A stretch of DNA of 64,000 bases from DATAUD01 sp036268455 (lineage in GTDB: Bacteria; Verrucomicrobiota; Verrucomicrobiia; Limisphaerales; Palsa-1400), in NCBI GenBank assembly GCA_036268455.1, contig DATAUD010000111.1, forward strand, positions 20,215 through 84,214, given 5' to 3'. Both the position numbers and the translations under genes were made by a program. A model generated the notes under the pieces. It was not told the DNA's origin. It saw nothing but the letters and a program-made list of their open reading frames with translations, and ran no database searches. Below are positions 18,563-27,892 of the stretch, in pieces (the stretch's first letter is position 1; each line of letters begins with the position of its first letter).

Positions 18563-19471
18563 TTAGCGACGACCCAACCGCGCCCAGGTTTTATTTTCGT
18601 GGCCGAAGGCAAAAAGTTTCGGATGGAAAATCTCGGCGAGAGTTTCCACGGACTCCACCACGCGCGGCCCGGGACGGTTGAAGTAATGGTTGCCGTCCGT
18701 TATAAAAACATTGTTGGTCTTGACAGCGTGAAGGCGAAGCCAGCCTGGATGATTCGCGAGTGAGACGGATTCCCGGCGCGTGCGCTCAAGGTCGAATCCG
18801 CAGGGCATCAGGATGATTATATCGGCGTTGGCTCCCGCGAGTTGGTCCCATTCCATCCAGGCGGAATGTTTCCCCGGCGCGCCCAATAAATCCCGTCCGC
18901 CGCCCAGGTCCACCATTTCCGGCGCCCAATTGCCCGCGACCATCAAAGGATCCAGCCATTCGATGCAGGCGACCGACGGACGCTTTTTGATCATGCAGGT
19001 TTTTTGGATGATATCGACGACGCGATTCTTTAATCCCGAAAGGAGCGAGCGCCCTTCGACGCCAACGCCAAGCGCGTCGGCAATGGTTTGGATATCGGCC
19101 CAAATATCCGCCATGCGTTTGGCGGAGACAGAAACAATTTTTGGATGGTTCGGCAACGCTTTTTGCAGATCAGCAGTGTTAACGGCGCAGACTTCGCATT
19201 GGTCCTGTGTGAGAATGACATCGGGGCGCAATTGCTCGATTCGCGCGGCATCGACTTCATAAATGGATAAAGCGCGTTGCAGCAATGATTTGATCTCGCG
19301 ATCAATTTCCGCGCTGGAGGCGGCGGGATTGAGCCGGGCTGAAGTGCAAACAGGAAGGGATTGAATCTCTGGTGGGAAATCGCATTCGTGCGAACGCCCA
19401 ACCAGTTGCTCGGCGCAACCGAGGGCGCAAACAATCTCGGTGCAACTGGGTAGCAATGATACAATCCGCAT
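18563..19471 (-). CDS. BtuF-like cobalamin/helical-backbone substrate-binding protein
   Basis: A 302-residue class III periplasmic-binding fold protein. It begins directly with the family signature RIVSLLPSCTEIVCALGC...LVGRSHECDFP, then has RPDVILTQDQCEVCAV and a C-terminal lobe with NHYFNRPGPRVVESVETLAEI. Members are annotated as cobalamin-binding protein or ABC substrate-binding protein. No export signal precedes the domain and no permease or ATPase gene is adjacent. It may therefore be cytoplasmic or depend on a transporter elsewhere. It lies 12 bases after hppA on the same strand, so the two may be co-transcribed. The ligand is inferred from the family only. Confidence 0.72.
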   Translation of the reverse strand: MRIVSLLPSCTEIVCALGCAEQLVGRSHECDFPPEIQSLPVCTSARLNPAASSAEIDREIKSLLQRALSIYEVDAARIEQLRPDVILTQDQCEVCAVNTADLQKALPNHPKIVSVSAKRMADIWADIQTIADALGVGVEGRSLLSGLKNRVVDIIQKTCMIKKRPSVACIEWLDPLMVAGNWAPEMVDLGGGRDLLGAPGKHSAWMEWDQLAGANADIIILMPCGFDLERTRRESVSLANHPGWLRLHAVKTNNVFITDGNHYFNRPGPRVVESVETLAEIFHPKLFAFGHENKTWARLGRR

Positions 19472-19483
19472 GTCGTCCCGCCG

Positions 19484-21970
19484 CTATTTGGCGCTGATCA
19501 CCGTCGTGCCTTTGACAGCGTGGGGCAGGACCACTCTGTTTTCGGCGCCCGCGTTTTCCTCTGGGATGCGCATGCCATAAAAGGAGCGGTAAACAAAAAT
19601 CAACGCAATCACAAAAAACACGACACCGATGCAGCCTCTCAAATTGTGGTTGGTCATCGTCACGGCGATTTCAGTCGCCAGCAGCCCGAAGAGCGTGGTG
19701 AATTTGATGACGGGATTGAGCGAAACCGATGAAGTGTCTTTGAACGGGTCGCCGACGGTATCGCCGACTACGGTTGCGGCGTGCAGCGGCGTGCCCTTCT
19801 GGCGCATGTCCACTTCGACGATTTTTTTGGCGTTGTCCCAGGCTCCCCCGGCATTGGCCATAAAGATCGCCTGAAAAAGACCGAAAAAGGCCAGCCCAAT
19901 GAGATAGGCGATAAAAAAGAACGGATCGAAAAACGCGAGCGCGAGGGAGAAACAAAAGATCACGATGAAAATGTTGATCATCCCCTTTTGCGCGTAGATG
20001 GTGCAAATCTTGACAACTTCCTTGCTGTCGGAAATCGACGCCGTGCCGCTGTCCAGCCTGATGTGGTCTTTGATGTAAACGACCGCCCGGTAGGCGCCGG
20101 TCACCACCGCCTGGCACGACGCTCCGGTGAACCAGTAAATAACACAAGCGCCCATGATGAGTCCCAGCAAGACGGTTGGCTGGACCAGGCTCAAATGCGC
20201 TGTGACCGGCTGGTATTCCGGAAATCCGCTCAAAAGCATGATGATGCCGAAGACCATCGTTGTCGCGCCGACGACAGCCGTTCCGATCAGCACAGGCTTG
20301 GCGGTGGCTTTGAAGGTATTGCCGGCGCCGTCGCCTTTTTCCAATTGATGCTTGGCCCCTTCGAAATCGGGATCGAAACCGAAGTCGCGGGTGATCTCCG
20401 GGCGGATGTTGGGAATTGCTTCGATCTGGCTTAATTCATAGACGGATTGGGCATTGTCCGTCACCGGCCCGAAGCTGTCCACAGCGATGGTCACCGGGCC
20501 CATCCCTAGAAAACCGAAGGCCACGAGGCCGAAAGCGAATATCGGCGCCTGGAAACCGGGCATCAGCATTACGAGAGATTGGTTGGTTGAAACGTAATAG
20601 CCGATGAACATCAAGACCAGGATCACGAGGCCTTCCCAAAAGGCTGAAAAATTGCCCGCAACGAAACCGGAAAGGATGTTGAGCGAAGCGCCGCCGTGTT
20701 TGGAGGCGTTGACGACTTCGCGGACATGCCGGGAATTGGTGCTGGTAAAGATTTTGGTGAATTCGGGGATCAACGCGCCCGCCAATGTGCCGCAACTAAC
20801 GATGACCGAAAGCACCCACCAGAGGTCCGGGTAGCCCGGCAGGTTTTTCAGCAAAAGGGCGCTGGCCGCAAATGTCACGGCAATGGAAATCAGCGATGTG
20901 ATCCATACCAGGCTCGTCAGCGGAGCTTCCAGGTCGAAATCTTTTCCGCCGCCGTATTTGGCATGGCTGACGGTGTTATTGATAAAATAGGAGATCAATG
21001 ACGTGATGATCATCAGGATGCGCATCGCGAACAGCCAGACAATCAGGCTGGCGCTCATTCCCACATTTTCCTTGAGGGCCAGCGCCAGGAACGCAATCAG
21101 CGCCACGCCCGTCACGCCGTAAGTTTCAAAACCGTCGGCGGTGGGGCCGACGCTGTCGCCCGCGTTGTCGCCGGTGCAATCGGCAATGACGCCGGGGTTT
21201 TTGGGATCATCTTCCGGCAGTTTGAAAATGATCTTCATCAAGTCCGCGCCGATGTCGGCGATCTTGGTGAAAATACCGCCGCAAATGCGCAACGCGCTCG
21301 CGCCAAGGGATTCGCCGATGGCAAAACCGATGAAGCAGGAGCCGGCGAGGTCGCGGGGAATCGCCGTCAATATGATAATCATGAAAAATAATTCCACGCT
21401 GACCAGGAGTAATCCGACGCTCATGCCCGATTTCAACGGGATGAGCAGGGTCGCGAGGGCGTTGCCGCGCAAGGCGGAAAAAGCGGCGCGGGAGTTGGCA
21501 ACAGTATTGATGCGAATCCCAAACCAGGCGACGCCGTAAGAACCGAGAATGCCAAGAATGGAAGCGAACAGAATAACCACCAGCGATCCGACGCTCTTTC
21601 CCTCCAGGCCGAGAAAGTAATAGCCCATGCAGATGGCGATCAACACCCAGAGAATGGCGAGGAATTTGCCCTGCTGCGCCAGGTAGGTTTTGCACGTTTC
21701 CCAAATGGTATTTGAAACCTGGCCCATGGATTTGTGGACCGGGAGATTTTTGGTTTGGACATATTGCACGAGTCCGAAAATCACGCCGAGGGCGCAAACG
21801 AGCAACCCGGCATGGAGGATAGTCAGGCCGGCCACGTGAGTGTTGCCTATGGAGAAATAGACGGTGTTGAGGTCTGGAATATTAATATCCGCTTCACCGG
21901 CAAACGCATTTGGGCATTGTCCGGCTGCAACGGCCAAGGCCGCCGCGCAAAACATTTTAGTTTTTCGCAT
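19484..21970 (-). CDS. hppA: Membrane-bound proton-translocating pyrophosphatase
   Basis: 828 residues with an N-terminal signal-like segment (MRKTKMFCAAALAVAAGQ) and about 16 membrane helices. It couples hydrolysis of inorganic pyrophosphate to ion pumping. The catalytic block LPEDDPKNPGVIADCTGDNAGDSVGPTADGFETYGVTG carries the metal/PPi-binding aspartates. A second such block near the C-terminus reads DNAKKIVE...VGDTVGDPFKDTSSVSLNP. At the site that sets potassium dependence the protein reads GNTFKATAK, and a lysine there is typical of K+-independent pumps. The DSVGPTADG variant suggests a divergent subfamily. I start it at 21970 rather than 22081, because the longer N-terminus looks non-coding. 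Divergent from the putative PPi-PEPCK. Confidence 0.93.
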   Translation of the reverse strand: MRKTKMFCAAALAVAAGQCPNAFAGEADINIPDLNTVYFSIGNTHVAGLTILHAGLLVCALGVIFGLVQYVQTKNLPVHKSMGQVSNTIWETCKTYLAQQGKFLAILWVLIAICMGYYFLGLEGKSVGSLVVILFASILGILGSYGVAWFGIRINTVANSRAAFSALRGNALATLLIPLKSGMSVGLLLVSVELFFMIIILTAIPRDLAGSCFIGFAIGESLGASALRICGGIFTKIADIGADLMKIIFKLPEDDPKNPGVIADCTGDNAGDSVGPTADGFETYGVTGVALIAFLALALKENVGMSASLIVWLFAMRILMIITSLISYFINNTVSHAKYGGGKDFDLEAPLTSLVWITSLISIAVTFAASALLLKNLPGYPDLWWVLSVIVSCGTLAGALIPEFTKIFTSTNSRHVREVVNASKHGGASLNILSGFVAGNFSAFWEGLVILVLMFIGYYVSTNQSLVMLMPGFQAPIFAFGLVAFGFLGMGPVTIAVDSFGPVTDNAQSVYELSQIEAIPNIRPEITRDFGFDPDFEGAKHQLEKGDGAGNTFKATAKPVLIGTAVVGATTMVFGIIMLLSGFPEYQPVTAHLSLVQPTVLLGLIMGACVIYWFTGASCQAVVTGAYRAVVYIKDHIRLDSGTASISDSKEVVKICTIYAQKGMINIFIVIFCFSLALAFFDPFFFIAYLIGLAFFGLFQAIFMANAGGAWDNAKKIVEVDMRQKGTPLHAATVVGDTVGDPFKDTSSVSLNPVIKFTTLFGLLATEIAVTMTNHNLRGCIGVVFFVIALIFVYRSFYGMRIPEENAGAENRVVLPHAVKGTTVISAK

Positions 21971-22236
21971 AAGATGGATTGTGGGTTGAGGACTATGTGC
22001 CACGAGATATGAGAATTGCCAACTCATTTCTATCGAGGGCGGCCCCGATTCATTCGACTGTCCGGCATTGTTCATCGCCACGGTAATTTAAGCCCATTTT
22101 CAAGAAGCGGGAAATCCAACGGTTGGAGTTTTGGACGATTTTTTGAAGATTTTTGAAAAAAACTCCAATAGAAGGAAAAGTTTTTCGTAAGTTCCTTGCC
22201 AAGTGTGTGGCGTCCCCCCACAATGCTTGCCCGACG
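21971..22236. promoter_or_regulatory. Divergent intergenic region, hppA / putative PPi-PEPCK
   Basis: About 265 bases separate the two divergent starts, so both promoters should lie here. The segment 22140-22200 is AT-rich with several T and A runs. I cannot place confident promoter boxes or an operator. The extent depends on the ATG choices for both genes. Confidence 0.4.
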
Positions 22237-25200
22237 ATGACGTCGGATATTATTTCAAAGGCGCACGGAACTTTTAAGGGCCGTCCGGATGCAACTCTCA
22301 TTGAAGGCATAAACCTGCGGCTTGCCATGACCGGCTGTCCGGTCTTCGGCAACGGCGCCACCAGCACCCTCCCAGGCCTGGCCGCGCCCATGTTTTCCCG
22401 CCAAAAGGAAACCATGCGCCTGCTGGCGGATTATCTCTGCCCGGCGGATTGGCGCATTGATCATTTTTTGCGGGAGTATCTCTACGATGCAGGTGTCACG
22501 GTCACTTGGCCTGCCCGGACTTTTGTTTTGGATAGCGCGGGATTGGCGCGCGAATTGTCTCTGCCGCCGGACCAGGATGCTTTCACCTCGGACATCGTTA
22601 GCTCCTACCGGCTCGCGCAAGGGGTCCTGCACAATCCGGCCAAAGACCGAAGGACAACGCAGGGGGTTTTTCATGTTACGGAGGGCGGTTTGCCCATTCC
22701 AGACGACAAAAAGGCTGCGCCGAAAATTGTTTTTGCGAGGCTCCTGAATTTGGCGTTCAAGCCGCCGCAGGATTTGTTGAGTTTGCCCTTTACCTCGACA
22801 CAGAGCGCGCACGCGGAATGTTTTGTTTCGCTGCTGTTGCGGCCGGTGGTTTGCCCGCAGGTGCCGGGTTTCACGGAGGAAAAATCAATGGAAGTCCGCT
22901 TTTTTGTTCCGGGCGCGCTCGTCAGCAATCTGGATTTTGTGGAATCGATTTTCGGCAATGCTGGGGACCCGTTCCTGCCGGAGAACGACGCGGGGCTGGA
23001 TGTCCAACATTGGACGGGCCATACGGGCTGCGTCATCCTTGCGCCACATTTGACGCGTGTGACCAAGAAGTCGCTCGGCCTGCCGCAGTGGGACGCGGCG
23101 AGCGACCGGCAGCGCCGCGATGGGATGTGCTGGAAGCAGGAGAACGAATTTTACAATGACGGCGGGGCTTTCAAAATCACCGCCCGAGATGAGCGTGGGG
23201 TGATCGTAACCATCATAGCGGACAATTATTTCGGCTATTGCAAAAAAGAGGTAAAGACACAGATCAGTTACGCCGCGAATCTCCACGGCCTCTGCGAGGA
23301 GGAACACGCCGGGGGCGCGCTGGTCTATGCGAGTTACGATCTGGGCGAGGAGTTTTATACGGACAAACATGTGCGCTACCGCGGCCATTCCTTCGAGGAA
23401 GTCCTCAAGCTGGCCGGCGAGGCGATGGACTTGCAACCCGAAGGCTACGCAATTGACAAGCGTTACCCGGACATCATTTACGTGCCCCGAGACGTCCAGT
23501 TCGATCTCCGCAAGCAAACCGTAACCTGGCACAGCGAAACCGCTCAAAAGACGATCAAACTGATCGCCGGCAAGACGTACATTCGGCCTTCGGGGTATCG
23601 AGTTCACGTGGAAAAACCGTCGCCTGTGCGCGATTGGAGGCTCATCGGCACTGTGGCGGAGCCGACACTTTGCCATAAACCGAGCACGGTTTCGGGCGGC
23701 GGCAAATCGGAAATTTCCAAGTCGATCAGCGACGCAATTATTCATGGGGCGGTCTTCACGGCGGATTTCAAGCGAGACTTTGATCTGCTGGAAGAATTGA
23801 TTGCGCGGGATTATTCGGGGCGGTTTCGCGACCCGGCAAAGATTGGTTCTGATACGCGCCCTATTCTCAGTTCGGAACGCTCGCTTGGTTCGGTGATCAA
23901 ATTGTTCACACCGTCGGAGGGGGATTGTTCGGACGAATTCAACCGCTGGCTGGCGTCCATTCCGCAATACATTTTGGAACTGCTCTTTGTGGTCAAACGA
24001 TTTTACAAAGCGTCCTGGAGCGGCAATTGGCGCGAGCATTTTAGCGTCGATATCATCAACGGGACGCCGGGCAACGAATTGAAATGCGACGGCCGCAGGC
24101 TCGCTTCCAATTTTCTGCGCGTCGGGTTCGAGGCCGATGGTTCCTGGCGTGTTTTCGGTTTGCGAAAAGACTTCCATCCCGCCGCGAAATTGCAGGCGGA
24201 AGATGACATCACCGCGTCGGTTGTCGTCCCTGCCGGCGCACTTCAACACTTAAATCCAGATTACACGAATCCGTCCGTCAAATTTGTGCACAACACGGAA
24301 AGCCGCCTTTTTCAACGGCCAGACGACGCGATCCATCGCGGTTACGATAAACAGGCGGAACAGGATTTATCGGAGCCGGGCAATTTCCTCTCCAATTTTC
24401 AGCCGCTCACGGAGTCCGACGCGCGCGAGTTGGTGGAAGATTCGATCGGTTTTGCGACTTACAGCGAGCCTATGCGGAGGTTGATTTTGGGAGCTTCACA
24501 CGGAAACGGCGGGCCGCGTTATTTCGCTTCCTCGGCGCATCCGAGAGTCGTCGATGGAAAACCGTCGAAGAATCCGCGCTACCTCCAAAAGCGGCCGGAT
24601 TTGGTCCATGCGCGAGACGCTCATGCCGCGGAAATGAGCACGCGATTGCAGCGCCGAATCCCGCTGAACGCGCCGCTTTACACGCCGGTCAACGTCGTTG
24701 TCCCCGGACGCCGGAACAATCCGCCGGACGCGGCCGGGGAAATTCGTTCACTGGCCGTGTTCAACCCGATCCACTACATGGAATTGCCGGAGTTGTTCAT
24801 GGAATTTATTTCGAGCATGACGGGGAAATCCCCCTCGACCACCGGAGCCGGCTCGGAAGGCGCGCTCACCAAAGGGCCGTTCAACGCGCTGCCGCCTATT
24901 ATTGACTTGAACGCGGCGCTCGTTTCGTATGTCGTGACCGGCTACGACGTTTTCGTTTCATCGGCGGGCCACATTGGGCCGAAAGCGCGAGTCGATCACG
25001 ACATCAGCCTGCTGGTGCCGGAAGTTTGGTGCCGGATGCAACCGGCGGAGCGCATGCCGGCTTTTCTCATCGAGAACGGCTATTTCGAGAAATGCGGGGA
25101 TTTCGAGTTCAAGGGACAGAAAGTCCTCGCCAGCCGGCTCGGCTACAGAATAACGGCCAGTTTTGTGCGAACATTTTTTGGACGCGTATTTAATTATCCC

Positions 25201-25695
25201 TATGCCGTGTTCACCGAGGAGATGCTGCGGCCGGAGAAGCAAGACCCGGCGGTGTTTGCGGATGGGATGGACAACATCGTTGGCACGCACCAGCGAGTGG
25301 CGGAAGGATATTTTGCGGACGGGAGCATTGAGATGGCCTGCCCCCCGTTGAAGGCGCTGCTGCACATCATGGCGCACGGCGAATACGAAGGGCGTGACGT
25401 CAACGATGCCGCAATCCGAGCGCTGTTTACGCGGCAGAGCGTGATGGCCAGCGGATGGTACGCCGAGCGTCTTGCGGCCAAGCAGAAACACGACGTCCAA
25501 CTATGGCGCAAGCACGCCGATTACCTGGGAAATTTTCTTAAAAAGAAAAACTATGCCGATGAGGCGCAACGCCTTGGCATCCAGGAAAAATTGGATGCCG
25601 CGTGGGAAACATACCACAAGGTCAAATCCCCAGAGTATTTGACAAGCCTTGACGGAACCATCGGACTGCAACCTTTGCCGAACAGTCCACGGTGA
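22237..25695 (+). CDS. Putative PPi-type phosphoenolpyruvate carboxykinase
   Basis: 1152 residues from the ATG at 22237; a TTG at 22153 would add 28 unlikely residues. I read it as the large PPi-dependent PEPCK, which interconverts oxaloacetate plus PPi and PEP plus phosphate plus CO2. The reasons are the size (about 1150 residues, far above ATP- or GTP-PEPCK), the absence of a normal kinase P-loop, and a segment near residue 332 (NYFGYCKKEVKTQISYAANL). That segment lines up with the YGGxxxKK stretch holding the metal- and substrate-binding residues of PEPCKs. LRPVVCP and RFFVPGALVSN also resemble conserved PEPCK surroundings. The location opposite a membrane pyrophosphatase fits PPi metabolism. 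The alternative is an uncharacterised PEPCK-like family. Confidence 0.6.
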   Translation: MTSDIISKAHGTFKGRPDATLIEGINLRLAMTGCPVFGNGATSTLPGLAAPMFSRQKETMRLLADYLCPADWRIDHFLREYLYDAGVTVTWPARTFVLDSAGLARELSLPPDQDAFTSDIVSSYRLAQGVLHNPAKDRRTTQGVFHVTEGGLPIPDDKKAAPKIVFARLLNLAFKPPQDLLSLPFTSTQSAHAECFVSLLLRPVVCPQVPGFTEEKSMEVRFFVPGALVSNLDFVESIFGNAGDPFLPENDAGLDVQHWTGHTGCVILAPHLTRVTKKSLGLPQWDAASDRQRRDGMCWKQENEFYNDGGAFKITARDERGVIVTIIADNYFGYCKKEVKTQISYAANLHGLCEEEHAGGALVYASYDLGEEFYTDKHVRYRGHSFEEVLKLAGEAMDLQPEGYAIDKRYPDIIYVPRDVQFDLRKQTVTWHSETAQKTIKLIAGKTYIRPSGYRVHVEKPSPVRDWRLIGTVAEPTLCHKPSTVSGGGKSEISKSISDAIIHGAVFTADFKRDFDLLEELIARDYSGRFRDPAKIGSDTRPILSSERSLGSVIKLFTPSEGDCSDEFNRWLASIPQYILELLFVVKRFYKASWSGNWREHFSVDIINGTPGNELKCDGRRLASNFLRVGFEADGSWRVFGLRKDFHPAAKLQAEDDITASVVVPAGALQHLNPDYTNPSVKFVHNTESRLFQRPDDAIHRGYDKQAEQDLSEPGNFLSNFQPLTESDARELVEDSIGFATYSEPMRRLILGASHGNGGPRYFASSAHPRVVDGKPSKNPRYLQKRPDLVHARDAHAAEMSTRLQRRIPLNAPLYTPVNVVVPGRRNNPPDAAGEIRSLAVFNPIHYMELPELFMEFISSMTGKSPSTTGAGSEGALTKGPFNALPPIIDLNAALVSYVVTGYDVFVSSAGHIGPKARVDHDISLLVPEVWCRMQPAERMPAFLIENGYFEKCGDFEFKGQKVLASRLGYRITASFVRTFFGRVFNYPYAVFTEEMLRPEKQDPAVFADGMDNIVGTHQRVAEGYFADGSIEMACPPLKALLHIMAHGEYEGRDVNDAAIRALFTRQSVMASGWYAERLAAKQKHDVQLWRKHADYLGNFLKKKNYADEAQRLGIQEKLDAAWETYHKVKSPEYLTSLDGTIGLQPLPNSPR

Positions 25696-26832
25696 TTACC
25701 CGCGCACTTTTTCCCAACGGTCCGTGCGGGCTGATTTGAGGACTGCGTCGCAAATGTATTGCGTTTCCAGCGCGTCGCGAAAAGTCGGGCCCGCCCATTT
25801 TCCGCTGTCCAAGCCTTCGAGGAAATCGGCGGCCTGGTGAACGAAGGAGTGTTCGTAGCCGATCTGCAATCCGGGAACCCACCAATGCTTCATATAAGGA
25901 TGGTCGCCATCCGTCACATGAATGGACCGCCAGCCGCGGACACGCCCTTCATCGCCATGATCAAAGTATTGCAGGCGGTGCAAATCGTGGAGGTCCCAGG
26001 CAATAGACGCATTTTCGCCGTTGATTTCAAAAGTGTAGAGCGCCTTGTGTCCGCGCGCGTAACGGGTCGATTCGAAGGTGGCCAGCGACCCGTTGCGGAA
26101 TCGCGCCAGGAACGCGCAAGCATCATCAATCCCGACATGCTCCACCTTGCCGCTCAAGGTGTGCTTTCGTTTCTTGACAAAGGTTTCGGTCATCGCATTG
26201 ACCTTGTCGATGCCGCCGTTGAGCCAAATCGCGGTGTCGATGCAATGGGCCAGCAGATCACCCGTGACACCGCTACCGGCGACTTTGACATCGAGCCGCC
26301 AAAGGCCGGCGCCGCCCTGGGGAACATCGGGACTGATCGTCCAATCCTGCAAAAATTTCGCCCGATAATGGAAAATGCGTCCCAGCCGCCCCTCATCGAT
26401 CAATTGTTTGGCGAGCGTCACGGCGGGGACGCGGCGGTAATTGTACCAAACCATGTTGGGGACTTTTGCTTTTTCAACGGCGCGCACCATTATTTGGCCT
26501 TCGGCGGCCGTCATGGCCAGGGGCTTCTCGCACAAGATCATTTTTCCGGCCTTGGCCGCGGCGATGGAGATTTCGGCGTGGATGTCGTTCGGGGCGGCGA
26601 TGTCGATGAGATCGATATCCGGGCGCGCGATCAATTTTCGCCAGTCGGTCTCGAACGATTCGAAATTCCATTTTTCGGCGAAGGCGCGGGCATTTTTTTC
26701 ATTGCGCGAGCAAACGGCCTTGAGGACAGGTTTGTGGCCAAGGTCAAAAAAGTTATTGACATTGCCAAAAGCGTTCGCATGGGTGCGTCCCATGAATCCG
26801 CAGCCGATTAGTCCGATATTCAGTTGTTTCAT
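25696..26832 (-). CDS. Gfo/Idh/MocA-family NAD(P)-dependent oxidoreductase
   Basis: A 378-residue sugar or inositol dehydrogenase-type protein. The N-terminal Rossmann domain has GLIGCGFMGRTHANAF and the DIAAPNDIHAEISIAAAKAGKMILCEKPLAM block, whose EKP lysine is catalytic. The C-terminal alpha/beta domain includes GGAGLWRLDVKVAGSGVTGDLLAHCIDTAIWL, where Asp and His of the usual DxxxH triad can be seen. It starts four bases after the sugar isomerase gene, forming a two-gene operon. This pairing usually serves oxidation and isomerisation of unusual sugars or cyclitols. The substrate is unknown. It abuts the end of the convergent PEPCK-like gene. Confidence 0.9.
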   Translation of the reverse strand: MKQLNIGLIGCGFMGRTHANAFGNVNNFFDLGHKPVLKAVCSRNEKNARAFAEKWNFESFETDWRKLIARPDIDLIDIAAPNDIHAEISIAAAKAGKMILCEKPLAMTAAEGQIMVRAVEKAKVPNMVWYNYRRVPAVTLAKQLIDEGRLGRIFHYRAKFLQDWTISPDVPQGGAGLWRLDVKVAGSGVTGDLLAHCIDTAIWLNGGIDKVNAMTETFVKKRKHTLSGKVEHVGIDDACAFLARFRNGSLATFESTRYARGHKALYTFEINGENASIAWDLHDLHRLQYFDHGDEGRVRGWRSIHVTDGDHPYMKHWWVPGLQIGYEHSFVHQAADFLEGLDSGKWAGPTFRDALETQYICDAVLKSARTDRWEKVRG

Positions 26833-26836
26833 AAAG

Positions 26837-27892
26837 TCACGCCCTCCATCCGTGGTTTTCGCGCACCTGGATCATCGCCGCCAAGATGTTGTTCCAGGTT
26901 TCCGGCTTCATCATCACGTCGTTGGGAAACATGCAGCCGTCCCAGCAAATATGTTTGAACTTCCGCGTGACCTTTCCGTGTTCATCGCGCATCCAATAGG
27001 CGGCGTCCCGGGCGATGTTGAGTTTTCCGTTCGGATCGGTCGCCAGACAATGACGGCCGGTTTTGTCGTGCGTGCCGGAGCCGCGCACGGTCGCGTCGTT
27101 TTGCGCGACGTGAAAATCAATCGTCCACGGCCGCAGCGCGCGCGTCATCTTCTTCATCGCGTCGTGAAATTCGCCCGGCTCCCAATGAAAATCCTTCGGA
27201 ACGATGCGATGTTCCGGCGCATTGTATCCCAACGTGTAAAGAAGCGTGTGCGCCATGTCCGCCTGGAAGCCGAGGCTTTTGGGCTGGCCGACTTCTTCCA
27301 GCAATTGCGCCATGTATTTCCAACTGTGCATCCCGCCCCAGCAAATTTCCCCTTCCGCCGCCAATCGCTCGCCGTGATCTCGGGCGACCTTGGCAGCTTC
27401 TTTGAAGGTGGCGGCGATTCGTTTGGTGTTGGCCTTTGGGTCCTTTTCCCAATCGGTGACGCCGCACGCCGAATCGATTCTCACGACACCGCCGGACCGA
27501 ACCCCTATTTTTGTAAGTCTGGCGGCAATGCGGCAGGCCTTTTCCACCTGGGTGACAAATTTTTTTCTTTCCTCCTCGCCGCCCATTGCCGAGCCGCCGC
27601 CTGTGGGGGGCCAGACCGGCGCCACCACCGAACCCACCGCCAATCCTTTCCCGCGAATCTTTCCGGCGAGCTTTTTCAAATCGTCGTCCTTGATGTCAAT
27701 GCTGACGTGCGGGTCAAATAGAAAAATATCGACGCCGTCGAATTTCATGCCGTTGACCTCCGCCTTGGAAGTCAGGTCAAGCATGGTATCGAGGTCGATG
27801 CACGGTTCAGCGCCGGGACTGCCCTTGCCGACGAGTCCCGGCCACATGGCGTTGTGGAGCTTTGGAAAATTATTCGCGGTCCGTTGTGTCAT
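26837..27892 (-). CDS. Sugar phosphate isomerase/epimerase-family TIM-barrel protein
   Basis: A 351-residue protein of the xylose-isomerase-like TIM barrel superfamily. Strand-end residues that would bind a divalent metal are visible: Glu in AAEGEICWGG, Asp/His in GFQADMAHTL, His in TIDFHVAQND, and a late acidic site near ICWDGCMFPND. It is the first gene of the operon with the Gfo/Idh/MocA oxidoreductase. Together they could handle a keto-sugar, hexosamine or inositol-like compound. The start MTQRTANNFPKLHNAMWPGLVG is typical of the family. The exact substrate cannot be deduced. Confidence 0.85.
   Translation of the reverse strand: MTQRTANNFPKLHNAMWPGLVGKGSPGAEPCIDLDTMLDLTSKAEVNGMKFDGVDIFLFDPHVSIDIKDDDLKKLAGKIRGKGLAVGSVVAPVWPPTGGGSAMGGEEERKKFVTQVEKACRIAARLTKIGVRSGGVVRIDSACGVTDWEKDPKANTKRIAATFKEAAKVARDHGERLAAEGEICWGGMHSWKYMAQLLEEVGQPKSLGFQADMAHTLLYTLGYNAPEHRIVPKDFHWEPGEFHDAMKKMTRALRPWTIDFHVAQNDATVRGSGTHDKTGRHCLATDPNGKLNIARDAAYWMRDEHGKVTRKFKHICWDGCMFPNDVMMKPETWNNILAAMIQVRENHGWRA

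Noticed and set aside
22885..24249. 454-codon open frame on the minus strand
   Set aside because: It lies fully inside the PEPCK-like gene, its protein is rich in Arg and Pro with no domain pattern, and the plus-strand frame is clearly the real one.
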